A DNA stretch of 64,000 nt, taken from the NCBI RefSeq assembly GCF_037975245.1, contig NC_092572.1, positions 23,480,489 to 23,544,488 of the forward strand, in the 5' to 3' direction. This document shows, in pieces, positions 33,436-44,800 of this stretch. Every line of letters starts with the position of its first letter. The stretch's first letter is position 1. The stretch is from Apostichopus japonicus (Eukaryota > Echinodermata > Holothuroidea > Aspidochirotida > Stichopodidae). A program made the position numbers and the translations under genes. The notes under the pieces are model-generated. The model ran no database searches and was not told where the DNA came from. It saw only the letters and a list, made by a program, of their open reading frames with translations.

Positions 33436-34930
33436 TTTTCCATTTTACTGTATGATTAATACGATTTTGGAAGATCATTTTACTTCGCATTATTTTTCCA
33501 TTACGGATACATCTGGTATATAAATGTATGTATAATGTAGCCCTTACTACTGTATAGGTAGGCAGAAGTTATACAAAAGGGAAAAATTGGATTGCACAAT
33601 AACTGATGACTATTACCCACCCTAATACTAGGTTATGGCAAGTGTATACAAATCCAATTAAGGTATTTAATGTTGGCCATTGGTTTACTGACATATATTG
33701 TACATAGGTTCTGGATAGTTACAGTGTTACTGTTGCTCGGCAGTTGGGAACCTACAATGCTTTAGCAGTACAGTGTCTGTGTGTAGTATACATTGGCACA
33801 AACTACTGTAGTACAACCAGCCCGGGTTAACATTTTGCAAAACAAAGTTACAGGTCTGGTAATAATTTACCAGGTATCGCATTGCAAATTGCTATGCAAA
33901 ATGGGCAAATTGCTTTGCAAAATGGGCAAATTGCTATGCAAAATGGGCAAATTGCTTTGCAAAATGGGCAAATTGCTATGCAAAATGGGCTAATTGCTAT
34001 GTACAAGAGAAAGATGAATCATGGTCCATCAGTTTTGGCACATAATATTTTGAAGAGAAAAATGCTATACAAAAATTCAAGCACTAAGTTATTCTTTGAG
34101 TAACAGTGGAAGGGGTGATTATTTCCATGGTTACAGTAATATATTAGAATACTGTACATATCCTCTGAGGCTTATATACAGTAGTAAGTGTTCTTTCTTT
34201 TATTTGCGTACAATCAGTTTTTTACATGTTTTTGTTTACTATGCCATGACTATTTTTATTACAGTGACCAAGATTGATGTACTTAAGCCTCCTTATTATG
34301 CAATAATAAATCTCTGCCAAATTTTGCCAAAATTTGGACAAAAATAAGAATTCATCATTTTGTGATTATTTACATAGATGCGCTATTTACAATAGATGAT
34401 TGTTAAGTTAGAGATGGTTTAGAACATTTTGATGATGACCTCTTAAGATGTCTTGGTGATGTACAGTATGCACAGTAATGTTCTGTATATACACTTGTAC
34501 ACCATACAGTAAAGCTGTGATATATATTCAGTTGACACTGTAGGAACAAGAGCAGTGTGGTACAAGGTATTGGTTCCAGATAATTACTTGTTTAATGTGT
34601 CAATAAATCATCCTGCCTATTTGTGGTCCTGTATTTGAAACTACTTTGTTAGTATTTCAGGAAATTATTTTAAGACAAGTAACGATTGACTAGAAAATTG
34701 AAAAAGGCCAAAAATATGGAATAGTTCCAAAAAGGGAGAAAATCAATATGTAGCATGTCTTTGATCAAAAAATGATAGTAATTTTGCCTTAAAATGTTAT
34801 TTTTTTGTCACTGTTCTTTTCTCAGTGTCCTAAATGTTTCTGACATGCAGGGTAATGGTATTATATGTGACAAGAGGAACTTATTTGTATGTTACTAAGT
34901 ACTTCAGCAATGCCAAAATTTATTCTTATT
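33436..34930. other. Intergenic or CIC 5' intron, with 21-bp array
   Basis: At about 33870-33995 six 21-bp units alternate GCTATGCAAAATGGGCAAAT and GCTTTGCAAAATGGGCAAAT, giving a cluster of octamer-like ATGCAAA motifs. Otherwise AT-rich, no gene. Confidence 0.6.
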
Positions 34931-34933
34931 TTT

Positions 34934-35458
34934 CTGGTGTGTTGATCTTTACTAATTTAATATCTGTCACACTATTTGCTACACATTTCTAATTTATGGT
35001 TTGGCTTGTCTAACAAAAGTGGAAATTCTGTGTAATTTGTCCGATTTCAAAAGCACCAGGGGTGCACTCTGTACAATCATAACATTTGGGTGATACGCCC
35101 TCATTGACAGAACTTTATTACAAAGCCAGTTTATACACTATACACACACCAGTAGAATCACTGTGGTCCAGTGTTATGGACTTCGGTCTGTGATACAAAG
35201 GTCCAGGGTTCTATTCATACCTTCCTCTGATGAGTCCAAAATGGATGAAACTGGTTGTGAAGTGGAATTTTTCTGGTGTGTTGATCTTTATTTAATTTAA
35301 TATCTGTCATACCACTTGCTACACATTCATTTCGTATTTTGGGCTTGGCTTGCCAATAAAAAGTGGTTTAGCAACTGGTGTAAATTGTCAGATTTCAAAA
35401 GCACCAGTGGTGCACTCGGTACAATCCTAACACTTGGGTAATACACCCTCATTGACAG
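34934..35458. repeat. Direct repeat pair (~180 bp) around a tRNA-like segment
   Basis: 34934-35110 and 35268-35458 are about 80% alike, sharing TTTTCTGGTGTGTTGATCTT, GATTTCAAAAGCACCAG and CCCTCATTGACAG. Between them, near 35165-35220, lies GGTCCAGTGTTATGGAC and GGTCCAGGGTTCTATTC, which resemble degraded tRNA A and B boxes. They may be two copies of one SINE-like or MITE-like element. Confidence 0.6.
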
Positions 35459-35959
35459 TTATATATATCTCATTTCAAAAGAGAAAAATTTCACTTGCTT
35501 TGCCTTGTTTCATTTTAATTTGCACAGTGTCTAAATATGACAAACTGGTCAGTATCGAAGCAGAAGTACTTCAATTACTCTTTAAGTTATCTTCATTTCG
35601 TTGAAAACTGTTTTTGTTTTCATTTGAGCAGTAGGTAAATACATTTGATAAAATACTAAATTGCAAGGTTAGTAAAATGGCAGCCAAACACTCAATACAC
35701 TCAATACACACACCGACACATCCACAGACAGGCAGACAGACAGACAGACTGTTCATAAAGGTCACCGGTAAATTTACCTTCTATTTCAAGCTGCTCAGAT
35801 TGTTGCAAGTTTGTAAGAAGAAGCTTCCTGTGAAATCTGTTGTTCTGACATATATACAGTATATCCTTGCCACTGAGAATCCACGTTATTGTGTATGTAA
35901 AGTTTGCATGTACTGTATGTATAGTTGTATACTGTATACAGTGCTACAGAGTCCGGTTT

Positions 35960-36370
35960 CTATTCCATAAGCAAGTTCCTCAAAATGACAAAGAATTTGT
36001 ATTAAGTTTTGTGCAGTTTTATGGTTTGTGTATATTCCATATCTTCCTGTTACTAAAATCTTATGTAACGTTTAAGCGCAAGCTAAAAGCCCACCTAATT
36101 GAAAACTAGATGCTGACTGAGTATTGATTATCCCATATTTATTTTTCTCTACTCTTAATTGTTACCTCGAACGTTAATTGTTACTGTACCTTCATTGTTA
36201 TTTGTTACTTTTTGGTTGCTAGCTCGATAAACTACTATTGTTTTTCTAGTGTCCTGTTTATACTACTGTATACCACTTTGTTGTATTGTTCTTATATGTA
36301 AAGATGGAATAAATGAAATGAATAAATGGAAATGAAAAATATGAAAAATGAAATGAAAATGAAAAATATA
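35960..36370 (+). mobile_element. LINE 3' end (CR1/L2-like tail)
   Basis: A frame ending SYVTFKRKLKAHLIEN and TAG (near 36055-36109) resembles the C-terminus of reverse transcriptases of CR1/L2-type LINEs. It is followed by ~200 bp of 3' UTR and a GGAATAAATGAAATGAATAA tail with degenerate GAAAT repeats. It is 5'-truncated; the clade is inferred from the tail style. Confidence 0.5.
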
Positions 36371-36599
36371 AATTGAAGTATTGGTTAAATGTGATGTCAT
36401 TTTTGGACTTGCTCAAGTCTCACACAGCTCTGTGTTTGGCTGTTAGTGGTGTGTGTGTGTGTGAACATACCTATCAGTATCACACATGATAAATTTAAAC
36501 AAATTTGATTCACTCTGACTAAGTTTGTATCTCATTAATTTAATGACATGAACAATTAATTTGGATATATGATAAATTGGAATGTATGATAAATTGGAC

Positions 36600-36715
36600 A
36601 TTAATATTAACAATTTCGAGGAAGCAGAGAACCTTGCGCAAGATCGTGATACGTGGCGGAGGTTAATCACTGAGCATGTCGGATAGACGAGACTCAACTT
36701 ACTACTACTACTATA
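36600..36715 (+). mobile_element. LINE ORF2 C-terminal remnant
   Basis: The + frame reads FEEAENLAQDRDTWRRLITE, HVG and TAG (to about 36686). The AxDRxxWR pattern is typical of the last residues of many non-LTR retrotransposon ORF2 proteins. A TACTACTACTA run follows, like a 3' tail. Only ~110 bp remain. Confidence 0.5.
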
Positions 36716-36987
36716 AATTGGAATACTTCATGAACAATTAACTTGGAAGTCTATAATCACATGAGGGAAGATTGATTATAGTTAGCCTAAAGCAATATTC
36801 TTGTACAGTTATGTGTATGTGTGCAGTTAAAAATGAAGTTGGCTTGAACCTGACTCACTGGTGGTGGTTTTCCTTGCTTGTGACCGCAGGAGCTGTTGAC
36901 ATCTCTCCATACAGTATATAATACTGTTGAGGCCATCCAAGAATGTGGCAGACAGGAAGACAATTAAATGACTGTGCAATATATATA

Positions 36988-37357
36988 CTTACTCTAGACA
37001 TCAAACATGATGCTAACCAACTCAAAATCATTTGTGATTCTTAAAGCCGGATCTTGAAAAAAGATACTTTGAACAGACTATATGTTAATGCAATGGAGGT
37101 AAACAACAAAGGCAAATGTATAAATGAAAATCGTAATGAGTTGGAAAATCAGGAACAGTGAAAAAACTTTAAGCCTCCAACGGGATTCGAACCACGGGCC
37201 TTCCGCTCTGTACGCGTACACCCTAACCATTATACTGTATATATGTATCTCATTTCATTATCGGTTCAAAGTATCACTTTCGAGATCTGGCTTTAATACA
37301 GTAGGAATCGCAAATGATTTCGAGTTGGTTAGCATCATGTTTGATCTCTAGAGTAAG
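36988..37357. mobile_element. Long-inverted-repeat element containing a tRNA-like promoter
   Basis: Arms 36988-37074 and 37264-37357 are inverted copies (CTTACTCTAGA, ATCAAACATGATGCTAACCA, TACTTTGAAC and inverses). The interior on the minus strand has an A-box-like ATGGTTAGGGTGT (about 37218-37230) and a B box GGTTCGAATCC (37183-37193), as in tRNA-derived SINEs. Confidence 0.65.
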
Positions 37358-37390
37358 GCAAAATATGTCACCAAAAACAAAACTACTGTA

Positions 37391-37560
37391 GTATTGTTCG
37401 ATACAGGTGACAAAAGCCTACAGTGGAATGACGACCTTCCTTACCGGTTTCGAACCTCTGGACATACAATCAGCGTCCATAGCCTAGTGGTTAGGGTGTC
37501 CGCGTACAGGTTCTTGATTTTCCAACTCATTACGATTTTCAATTATATATATCTAGATAT
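37391..37560. repeat. tRNA-like / SINE fragment, inverted partner of the preceding element's core
   Basis: TAGTGGTTAGGGTG (A-box-like, +, 37486-37499) runs directly into TTGATTTTCCAACTCATTAC. The latter is the inverse of 37121-37158 in the preceding element. The B box expected between them is missing on this strand; a B-box-like GGTTCGAAACC occurs on the minus strand near 37447-37457. Confidence 0.5.
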
Positions 37561-37789
37561 ATTGCACCAATATGTAAGAAATATTGTCACCCATAAAAGG
37601 CCAAAATCCGACCATGTAGAAACAAGGTTTTGACAAGATTCAGAGTCCGCTCTCTCTATATTCTTAGTTTATTTGTGTGCACATGTGAAATTACTAACTG
37701 TAACTCCATGGAATGTATATATTTGACAGTTGTATGATTGTGTTGTGCTACTTGCAGTGCTGTACACAGTACATATCTATACATTGTGC

Positions 37790-38380
37790 AGGGATGTACA
37801 GACTTAGTACAGTATACTGTATGATATAGAGCTCTGTACTGTGCTCTTTTTCAGTATACTTCTTTGTAACTTTCTGCACTGGATTGTATGTTACTGTACT
37901 ACGTAGACTGTATTGCATGTACTGTACTGTATACAGCTGCTCCACTGTACTGTAAATTGTACTCTACTACACACTACTGTATTGTCTTGTACATGAGTAC
38001 AGTATGTGTTAATGTGTATAGTTATATATAATACTATATAGTGTACACTTTCTGTACTGTGTTGATGTTCTGTCTGTATTGTACTGTGCAGTGCCATACT
38101 TCACTGTACTGTACCATACTTAACTGTACTATGTTATACTGAACTGTACTTGCTACAGTATATATTATACTGTGTACTACATTACATGTTACTGAACCGC
38201 TCTGCTGTACTGAAGGCATACTGCAGTCTTCCATCCATTGACACACTCTACGTACAGTATATACTGTAAGGTAGTTTACATTACTACCTTACAGTACTAC
38301 AGGCATGCTGCCCTTACTGTACAACTACAGTATACTGCAGCACAGTAAGGCATTGTACTGCAGCATATATGCAGCTTAAT
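37790..38380. repeat. TACTGTA/TACAGTA-rich low-complexity region
   Basis: A dense, irregular mixture of TACTGTA, GTACTGT and TACAGTA, so both strands look alike. No fixed period and no gene. Confidence 0.7.
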
Positions 38381-39535
38381 ACAGTCACTTATTTCATAAG
38401 GTTTGATCACTGGTTACCAAGGAGATCATTCTTTCTAACTTTTGGCTGACTAACTCATTTTGTTGTTTGTTTCATTATACTGAAGAAAATATTTGTACTT
38501 TTATTAAGACATGCAGTTGGATCACCTTTGGGATTACATTTAAAAATTCATAATTTTGTTGCCGTCCACAATGCTCACTCCCTATTTGTTACTCTTTCAA
38601 AAATATATATGTAGCCAACAAGCAGGATTATGACTACAACCATACTGTAGCTGACTGTACTTGTTGGTGGTAGATTGATTCAGTTCACATGTATGCAACA
38701 CCTCAGGTACATTGTCTACTGTACTTGTTAAATAACTTCATATCACATATAGTACTGTACAGTATCATGTATAGAGAGATATTTTAGTTTTCAACAAAAT
38801 CAACATATCTATATAATATGACTTTAATTTTGATTATTAAATACTTCTCAATACAGTAAATTTCATATTCACCACACAGTTTAGCTTGACAAGTTCCTGT
38901 TGCAGGTGAAATATGAATGAAAGACATTCCAAATATGAATATTTATGATGTATGTTTTTGTCATGTTGTTGACATTTCTTAATGCAATCTGTGTCTGGTT
39001 GTCAACATGTTTAGGAAGGGGGAAAAAAGGAAAGAAGAAAAGCAGGAAAAAAAGAGCCCAAAAAAATTTTGGGTGGAAAAAAATTGGTCTTGGATAAATT
39101 GGTACATGGTCAATTAAGAGTCTTTTCTCTTTAAATTAAAAGAGCAAGCTTACTGACATACTGTAAGTTAGTTCTTATTTAAGCTTATGAAGTTATCTAC
39201 TTACTCCACTCCTCTCACTTTAACCTGTGTCTGTTCTACATATATATGCACTTGAATCTACAGTACCTACTCTGTACAGTAGCCTACAAAATATATTAAC
39301 ATTTTAGCACTGCGCCAACATTGACCTATAGCAGTGCTGCAGGGTCAACGTCCACTTCCTCTCCCTTCAAAATCTACCAATTTGGAAGCTTACATTAAAA
39401 TTCTCTGTGTGATTTACATACTTTGGAATCCTGTTGGTTTGAAAGTTTAGATGTAGTATACTCTAAGATGTATTCCAAAGGAATCCTCTGGCGTTTAATA
39501 CAGACCTTTGTCACTTGCACTGCTTAATGGCTCTA
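38381..39535. other. CIC 5' region, nothing recognised
   Basis: AT-rich non-coding sequence; no gene or known element is supported. Confidence 0.4.
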
Positions 39536-39539
39536 TGGC

Positions 39540-39730
39540 TGTACTGTTGGTATATACAGATAACCGTATAGCACTGCTTCATGGCTATAGATACACAGAT
39601 AACGGTATAGCACTGCTTCATGGCTATAGATACACAGATAACCGTGTAGCACTGCTTCATGGCTATAGATACATAGATAACCGTGTAGCACTGCTTCATG
39701 GCTAAAGATACATAGATAACCGTGTAGCCA
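39540..39730. repeat. 39-bp minisatellite, five copies
   Basis: Units contain AGCACTGCTTCATGGCTATA and GATACACAGATAACCG, with little variation. Confidence 0.85.
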
Positions 39731-40055
39731 ACAGATGTGTTTATTGCGAAAGGTGATATTGGTCTATGCATAATTATCTAAACACTAGTGCACAATGCCA
39801 CATAACCCTGTCTACAGGTGGATTAAGACATACTGTACCTCCTTACAATCACTAAATCCTCAAGACATCAAAAAACACTTTAATTCTGTAAGTTTTAGTT
39901 AGACTTCGTAGCTGCTTGTCAGAAGAAGTTTAGGATATATTCACTTGTAGCCATGTCCACCATCTAATTCTCTTTATTTGTTTGTTTGTTGTTGTTAGAG
40001 AGTTTACAGTATGTTTATGGTTTATGCTGATGAAATTTGTTTCTGTCTCTTACAG

Positions 40056-41889
40056 TCCACTGGATCTATTTTGAAGAATTAAAAAATGAACCGCAAGAGT
40101 GAACGGAGCTCACGGAGAAGCCAAAAGTCATCGTCTGATGCCTCATCTCAAGAGTCGGAGGTTGATAAAATTCGTAGCCACAGATCGAGGCATCGTCATA
40201 AACACAAGAAGAGTAAAAGGGAGGAGTCGAAGGAAGCCAGCAAATCGAGGAAGGCTAGTAAGAGAAGAGATAGCGGAGGATGGGCTGCAACAAAGCAATC
40301 GAGCGAAAAGCAGAAGAGTAGACGATCGTCTAAGGTTAAAAAGGAAAGCAGCAGCGATGAAGAGACGGAGAGTGCAACCTCCGACGTAGGGGAGAAGGAG
40401 GAACCCATGCTTGTTGCTACGACGACGACGACTCAGAGTCGAGAAGAGGCCGTAAGTGCCAACAGAGACTCGACGGACACACCGTTGAAGAAGTTAGAAG
40501 CCAAAGATTGGAAGGGGAAGCGAGTGCTAGCCAAGACTAGGGACGGCCAGTTCCATCCGGGGGTCATCAAACAGGTCCGCCGGAGTAACGACGTCGGAGT
40601 CGTGTTCGACCACGACTCCCATCTGGAGGTGTACGATAACGTCTTAAATTCAGACGAGGTGAGGATCGTCCTGGACAACGTGCCGTCTGTTAACTGCGTG
40701 GGCGTTGGCAGCAGGGTGTGCGTTCAGAGGGTGCCTGTACAGGGCAAGGCCTACGTGGAGGCTGTGGTGAGGAGTGTATCCGCTAACAACCAGAGTTTAT
40801 CCGTCTGCGTGGTCCCGTCAGACGAGACCGTACAGACCCAACTGTGGAAGGTTCGTCTGTTGCAGCACCCATGGGGAAGCAGGTCACCACCTATCGCCAG
40901 GCAGCTCACGTTTAGCCCTGAGCCCATAGCTGCCAGAGTGACCAAGCAACCAAAGTCAGCAATCAGCCATCAAGTCGTCGGCCATCAAGCCGTAGTAGCA
41001 CAGACTACTGTGCATGCCACTCCAAGTTGGACCGCCTCAGTCACACCTACAGTGCAGTTGGACCACTTTACCGCAGCACTGAAGAATACGTCGGAAGAAG
41101 ATCGTCCTAAGTTATTTGTGTCGACACAATTAACTCATGATAGAATTCCAAGTAACGCTGCAAAGCCGTTGCCCGAAACGTCACCCTCTGTGGGTTTGTT
41201 GCACGAAACTTCACCCTCTGTGGGTATGTTGACCGAAACTTCACCCTCTGCGGGTTTGTTGCCCGAAACTTCACCCTCTGCGGGTGTGTTGCCCGAAAAT
41301 TCACCCTCTGCGGTCAAGCTTCAGGAGGCGGTTCCAGCGGCAGAGCCAGTGGTCAGACCAGTGGTACCTGTACAACAACAACATCACCATCATCAGCAGC
41401 AACAGCATCAGTACTACCACCACCCAACCCAACCGCCGTCCAGAGATAAATCATGGACCGCAGAGAAGAGAGGACAGGATGACGGATCGGACGACGAACT
41501 GAAGAACGAAGACATCCACTTTGACCGTAGTCATCACCTTGCCCTTCAAGGGGGGGTCTCTGGTGGATCCAATTACTCGCCTTATTCAGCTAACAGACGC
41601 AGACATATCAGCAACGCCAGCAACGCGTCCACGCTATCGGACAGATCGCCCTGCGTCACGCCGTCTCCCAAGCACGCCCACTACTCCAAGGGCGACGTCA
41701 TCTGCAACGCCAACGGCGTCCGCAAGAAGTTCAACGGGAAGCAGTGGAGGCGTCTTTGCACCATCGACGGCTGCAACAAGGAGTCCCAGCGTAAAGGGTA
41801 CTGTTCTCGGCATCTGTCCATGCAAAGCAGGGAACATGGTGAAGACGTCGACTGGGACAGCGACTCGAGGTGCTCCAGTGCAAGGACGG
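40056..41889 (+). CDS. CIC: CIC exon 1 (coding from 40086): N1/DUF4819 and Cys3His cluster
   Basis: Acceptor CTCTTACAG ends at 40055, donor GTGAGT at 41890, phase 1. Thirty untranslated bases precede ATG 40086. It encodes 601 residues plus one base, with the N1 region that is specific to long capicua isoforms, [20 protein letters not shown] (zinc-binding pattern), and coding repeats at 41170-41320. Confidence 0.95.
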
Positions 41890-44800
41890 GTGAGTTGTGT
41901 AACTCTTGCTATTTAGTTCACCTAGCAACGGATTCCTCTTCATTGCTCGCTCAGGCTAAACAACTAGAATGCTGTGTTGACTTTGCTTAGATCTATATAA
42001 GAGGAAATACCAGGTCTTAGAACAATGATGGGTTAGTCAAAGCACACCGGCAATGTTTGAACACACTGTAGGCCGAGGAACACATGCATAGAGTAGAGTT
42101 GTACCCTCGTTAAAGATGACAATGACAAAAAAAAAAAATGAAAATATGAAGGAAAAAAAAGATTGTCAACTTTAGTGTAGCGGGTATTGGCTTAAGTGTG
42201 TAAGACGAAACATTAATGCAGATTTGTGGGACGAATTTTTTTTGAATTTCTCTGAATAAGTGATGAATGAATGATTCACTTAAAATTCCGAGCAGCCCTA
42301 TGCGTAGATTTAGAGGTATCCAAATTTAATCTACTCTGCCCTACTGGTAGTGTCATAATGTTCCTACCACGCCCGATCTGTATTGTTCATACTTATGGGC
42401 TGGTTGATTCGTCAAATCAAAAACATGCTTTAATAGGTTTAATACAAAAAGAAAAACAAAACAGGTTTGGGTATTTTAAAACAGTAAAGCTTGCCTTGAA
42501 ATTTCACAAAAATGTTCCAAAGATTTTTTTTTTTTCCACTCCCAGAACTCCTTAATGTCTCATTTTGTCGTAAAAGTGTTCTTGAAAATCATTTTTTTTA
42601 GCAGTTTATGGTGTTGTATGTTAGTCTATAGTCTTACAACACTGAATGATCAAACCCTTCCAGGGTTACCTGTAGCAAAGTCTCTGAAGTAATGCATTTT
42701 TTGAGGAATGTCTGCAGAAAATTTTGTTTCCAAAGACAATCAAATTATCCACTTTAAATTAATAATTCCCTCTAGAGGCAAAACTGTTTAAACTTTGAAT
42801 ATATGGTGGCTTAACTGTAAAAAAGAAAAAGAGGAATATGTAGCATTAATGTGTAGCATTAATTTGTGGGAGTCAAAATCGTATGGATTGATTGAAAAAG
42901 CCTGATAATATACTCAATCATAGAAGCAGCTAGGCGATTTTCTAGGTCTCTTAGATTCATTTAAGGAGGGATCCAATTATGTGAGAATATTATCTGACAC
43001 TGTTTAAAGGCCATGCAGTGCAAAGCTGAGGCTTTACTTTTAAGTCGGTCTCAAAAAAGTTGGATAACTTGACACTTTTTCCGATCTTTGAAATTTAAAT
43101 TGGTTGCTTGAGCAGTGTTTGGCTTGTGACCTGTGTGGTTTCAGCCATTTTTTAAAAATAATATTCCATGATCTAGCAATTTATTCTAGCTTAAGGAATC
43201 ATCCTATTTGAACATTTATAGTGGACACATGTAATCTTGTAACTATGGGGAGGCATACCAATACCCTACTATGGAGGCAGAGGTTGTTGTTATACAATGA
43301 ATCTGTGGCCAAGCAGAGTGTTGCATGAAATGCCATACAGCAGGCTTGCCCTGCCTGACTGTGCAATCATTTGAACAGCAACTACAAGCACACACACACA
43401 CAATACAATCTGCACACAATAGCCACAGCAGCTTGTGAATGAAGAGTTGCTCAATCATTCCCAGGGAAGCACATGTTTATCTGGGAGTTGCTATAGCTCC
43501 TCCCACTCATCCCATTGTTTGTTGATGAGACTCCGCCTACTCATTGACCTTCCTTGTGACATCAGTGATGTCTGAGCCAATAGAGACACAGTGTTTATCT
43601 GTGGACTGACTCTCAGTGAGTGAACACAGGAGCTTCTGATTGGTTTCTATGTGTGATGTCATTGATGTTTCCAGGCGTGTTGTAGCAGGCAGACCGGGCT
43701 GTAGTACTAGTGACAAAATCCAGACCGACTTGGCTTGGCTTGTGTTATCAGCAGTGTACACAGTCGTAGTATACAAGGTTGGGTAGGATGTCGCAGTTTG
43801 CAACCAAGAGTAGGCTGTGTGGTTAGGGTTCCTGGATATTCTAATTCAAAGGAATAATTGAATTTGAGTACAAGTGGAACCAGTGGCAAACTAACAAACT
43901 GTATGTCAGCCAGCCCTGGATATTTCATTAGTCATGGCTGAAAATAGGACAGCCAAACCTTTTTGTCTTCATGTTCAATCTAGATGTAAAACAAGTACTA
44001 AAAGAGTAGTACAGTCCGATGCTTAATTTCAGAAAAGATACACAAGTAGACCATTTATGTATTCTTCCATTCCCACATTAAGATAAATGAGGTGTGTTGT
44101 TAGTGGTGGAGGGGGGGGGGGGGAACATAAGGGTGACTGAGCCAATTTAAAATGTATTGTCTGATAATTTATGTTAATCTCAGTATATACATTTCTTTGT
44201 TTCAGTAATTGTTTTCCGTTAGAATCTGCTTACTTAATTAGGTTTCCATTCCTTGACGGGAAAGGGCTTTACTGTATCTATTAGGCGTGGATAGAAATGC
44301 TTCATTTCAATACTGAAAAGTCACTATGGGACCCTTTTATTATTTTATTTATTGCCTACATTATTGCTTGTACCTACCCATCATACCCAGCTAGTATGTA
44401 GATCTCTGGTACTGAGGACAAAGAATCCATTTTTTTTTGGGGGGGGGGGGGTTGGGGGGTTCAATTAAGGTAATTTTAGGTCAAAAGAGGTCCACATTTT
44501 AAGGAGGAAGAAGGCAGGGTGAGAAGAGTGTCATGTATGTTATTTCATAAAGTCCACGATGCCTTCAAACTAAAGCTGATTACGATGAAGGGTTGTCTGA
44601 GAGCCCCCACGGAGAGAATCCAGATTTATAATACATGAATATTCATGTTTGTTTGTTTTTCTCTCCAAGACTCGAGGCCGCAGATCGATCCGTCCAAGTT
44701 TGACAGTGACGAAGCCGAAGCCGCAAGTATCATGATCTCTCTCGGGAATTCGAGGTCCCGCTCCACAACTCCAAGTCAAGCCAATGTGGCCAATTCACCC

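Noticed and set aside
41521-41916. 131-codon frame within CIC exon 1
   Set aside because: Shadow of the CIC reading frame; the CIC frame carries conserved motifs and splice phases.
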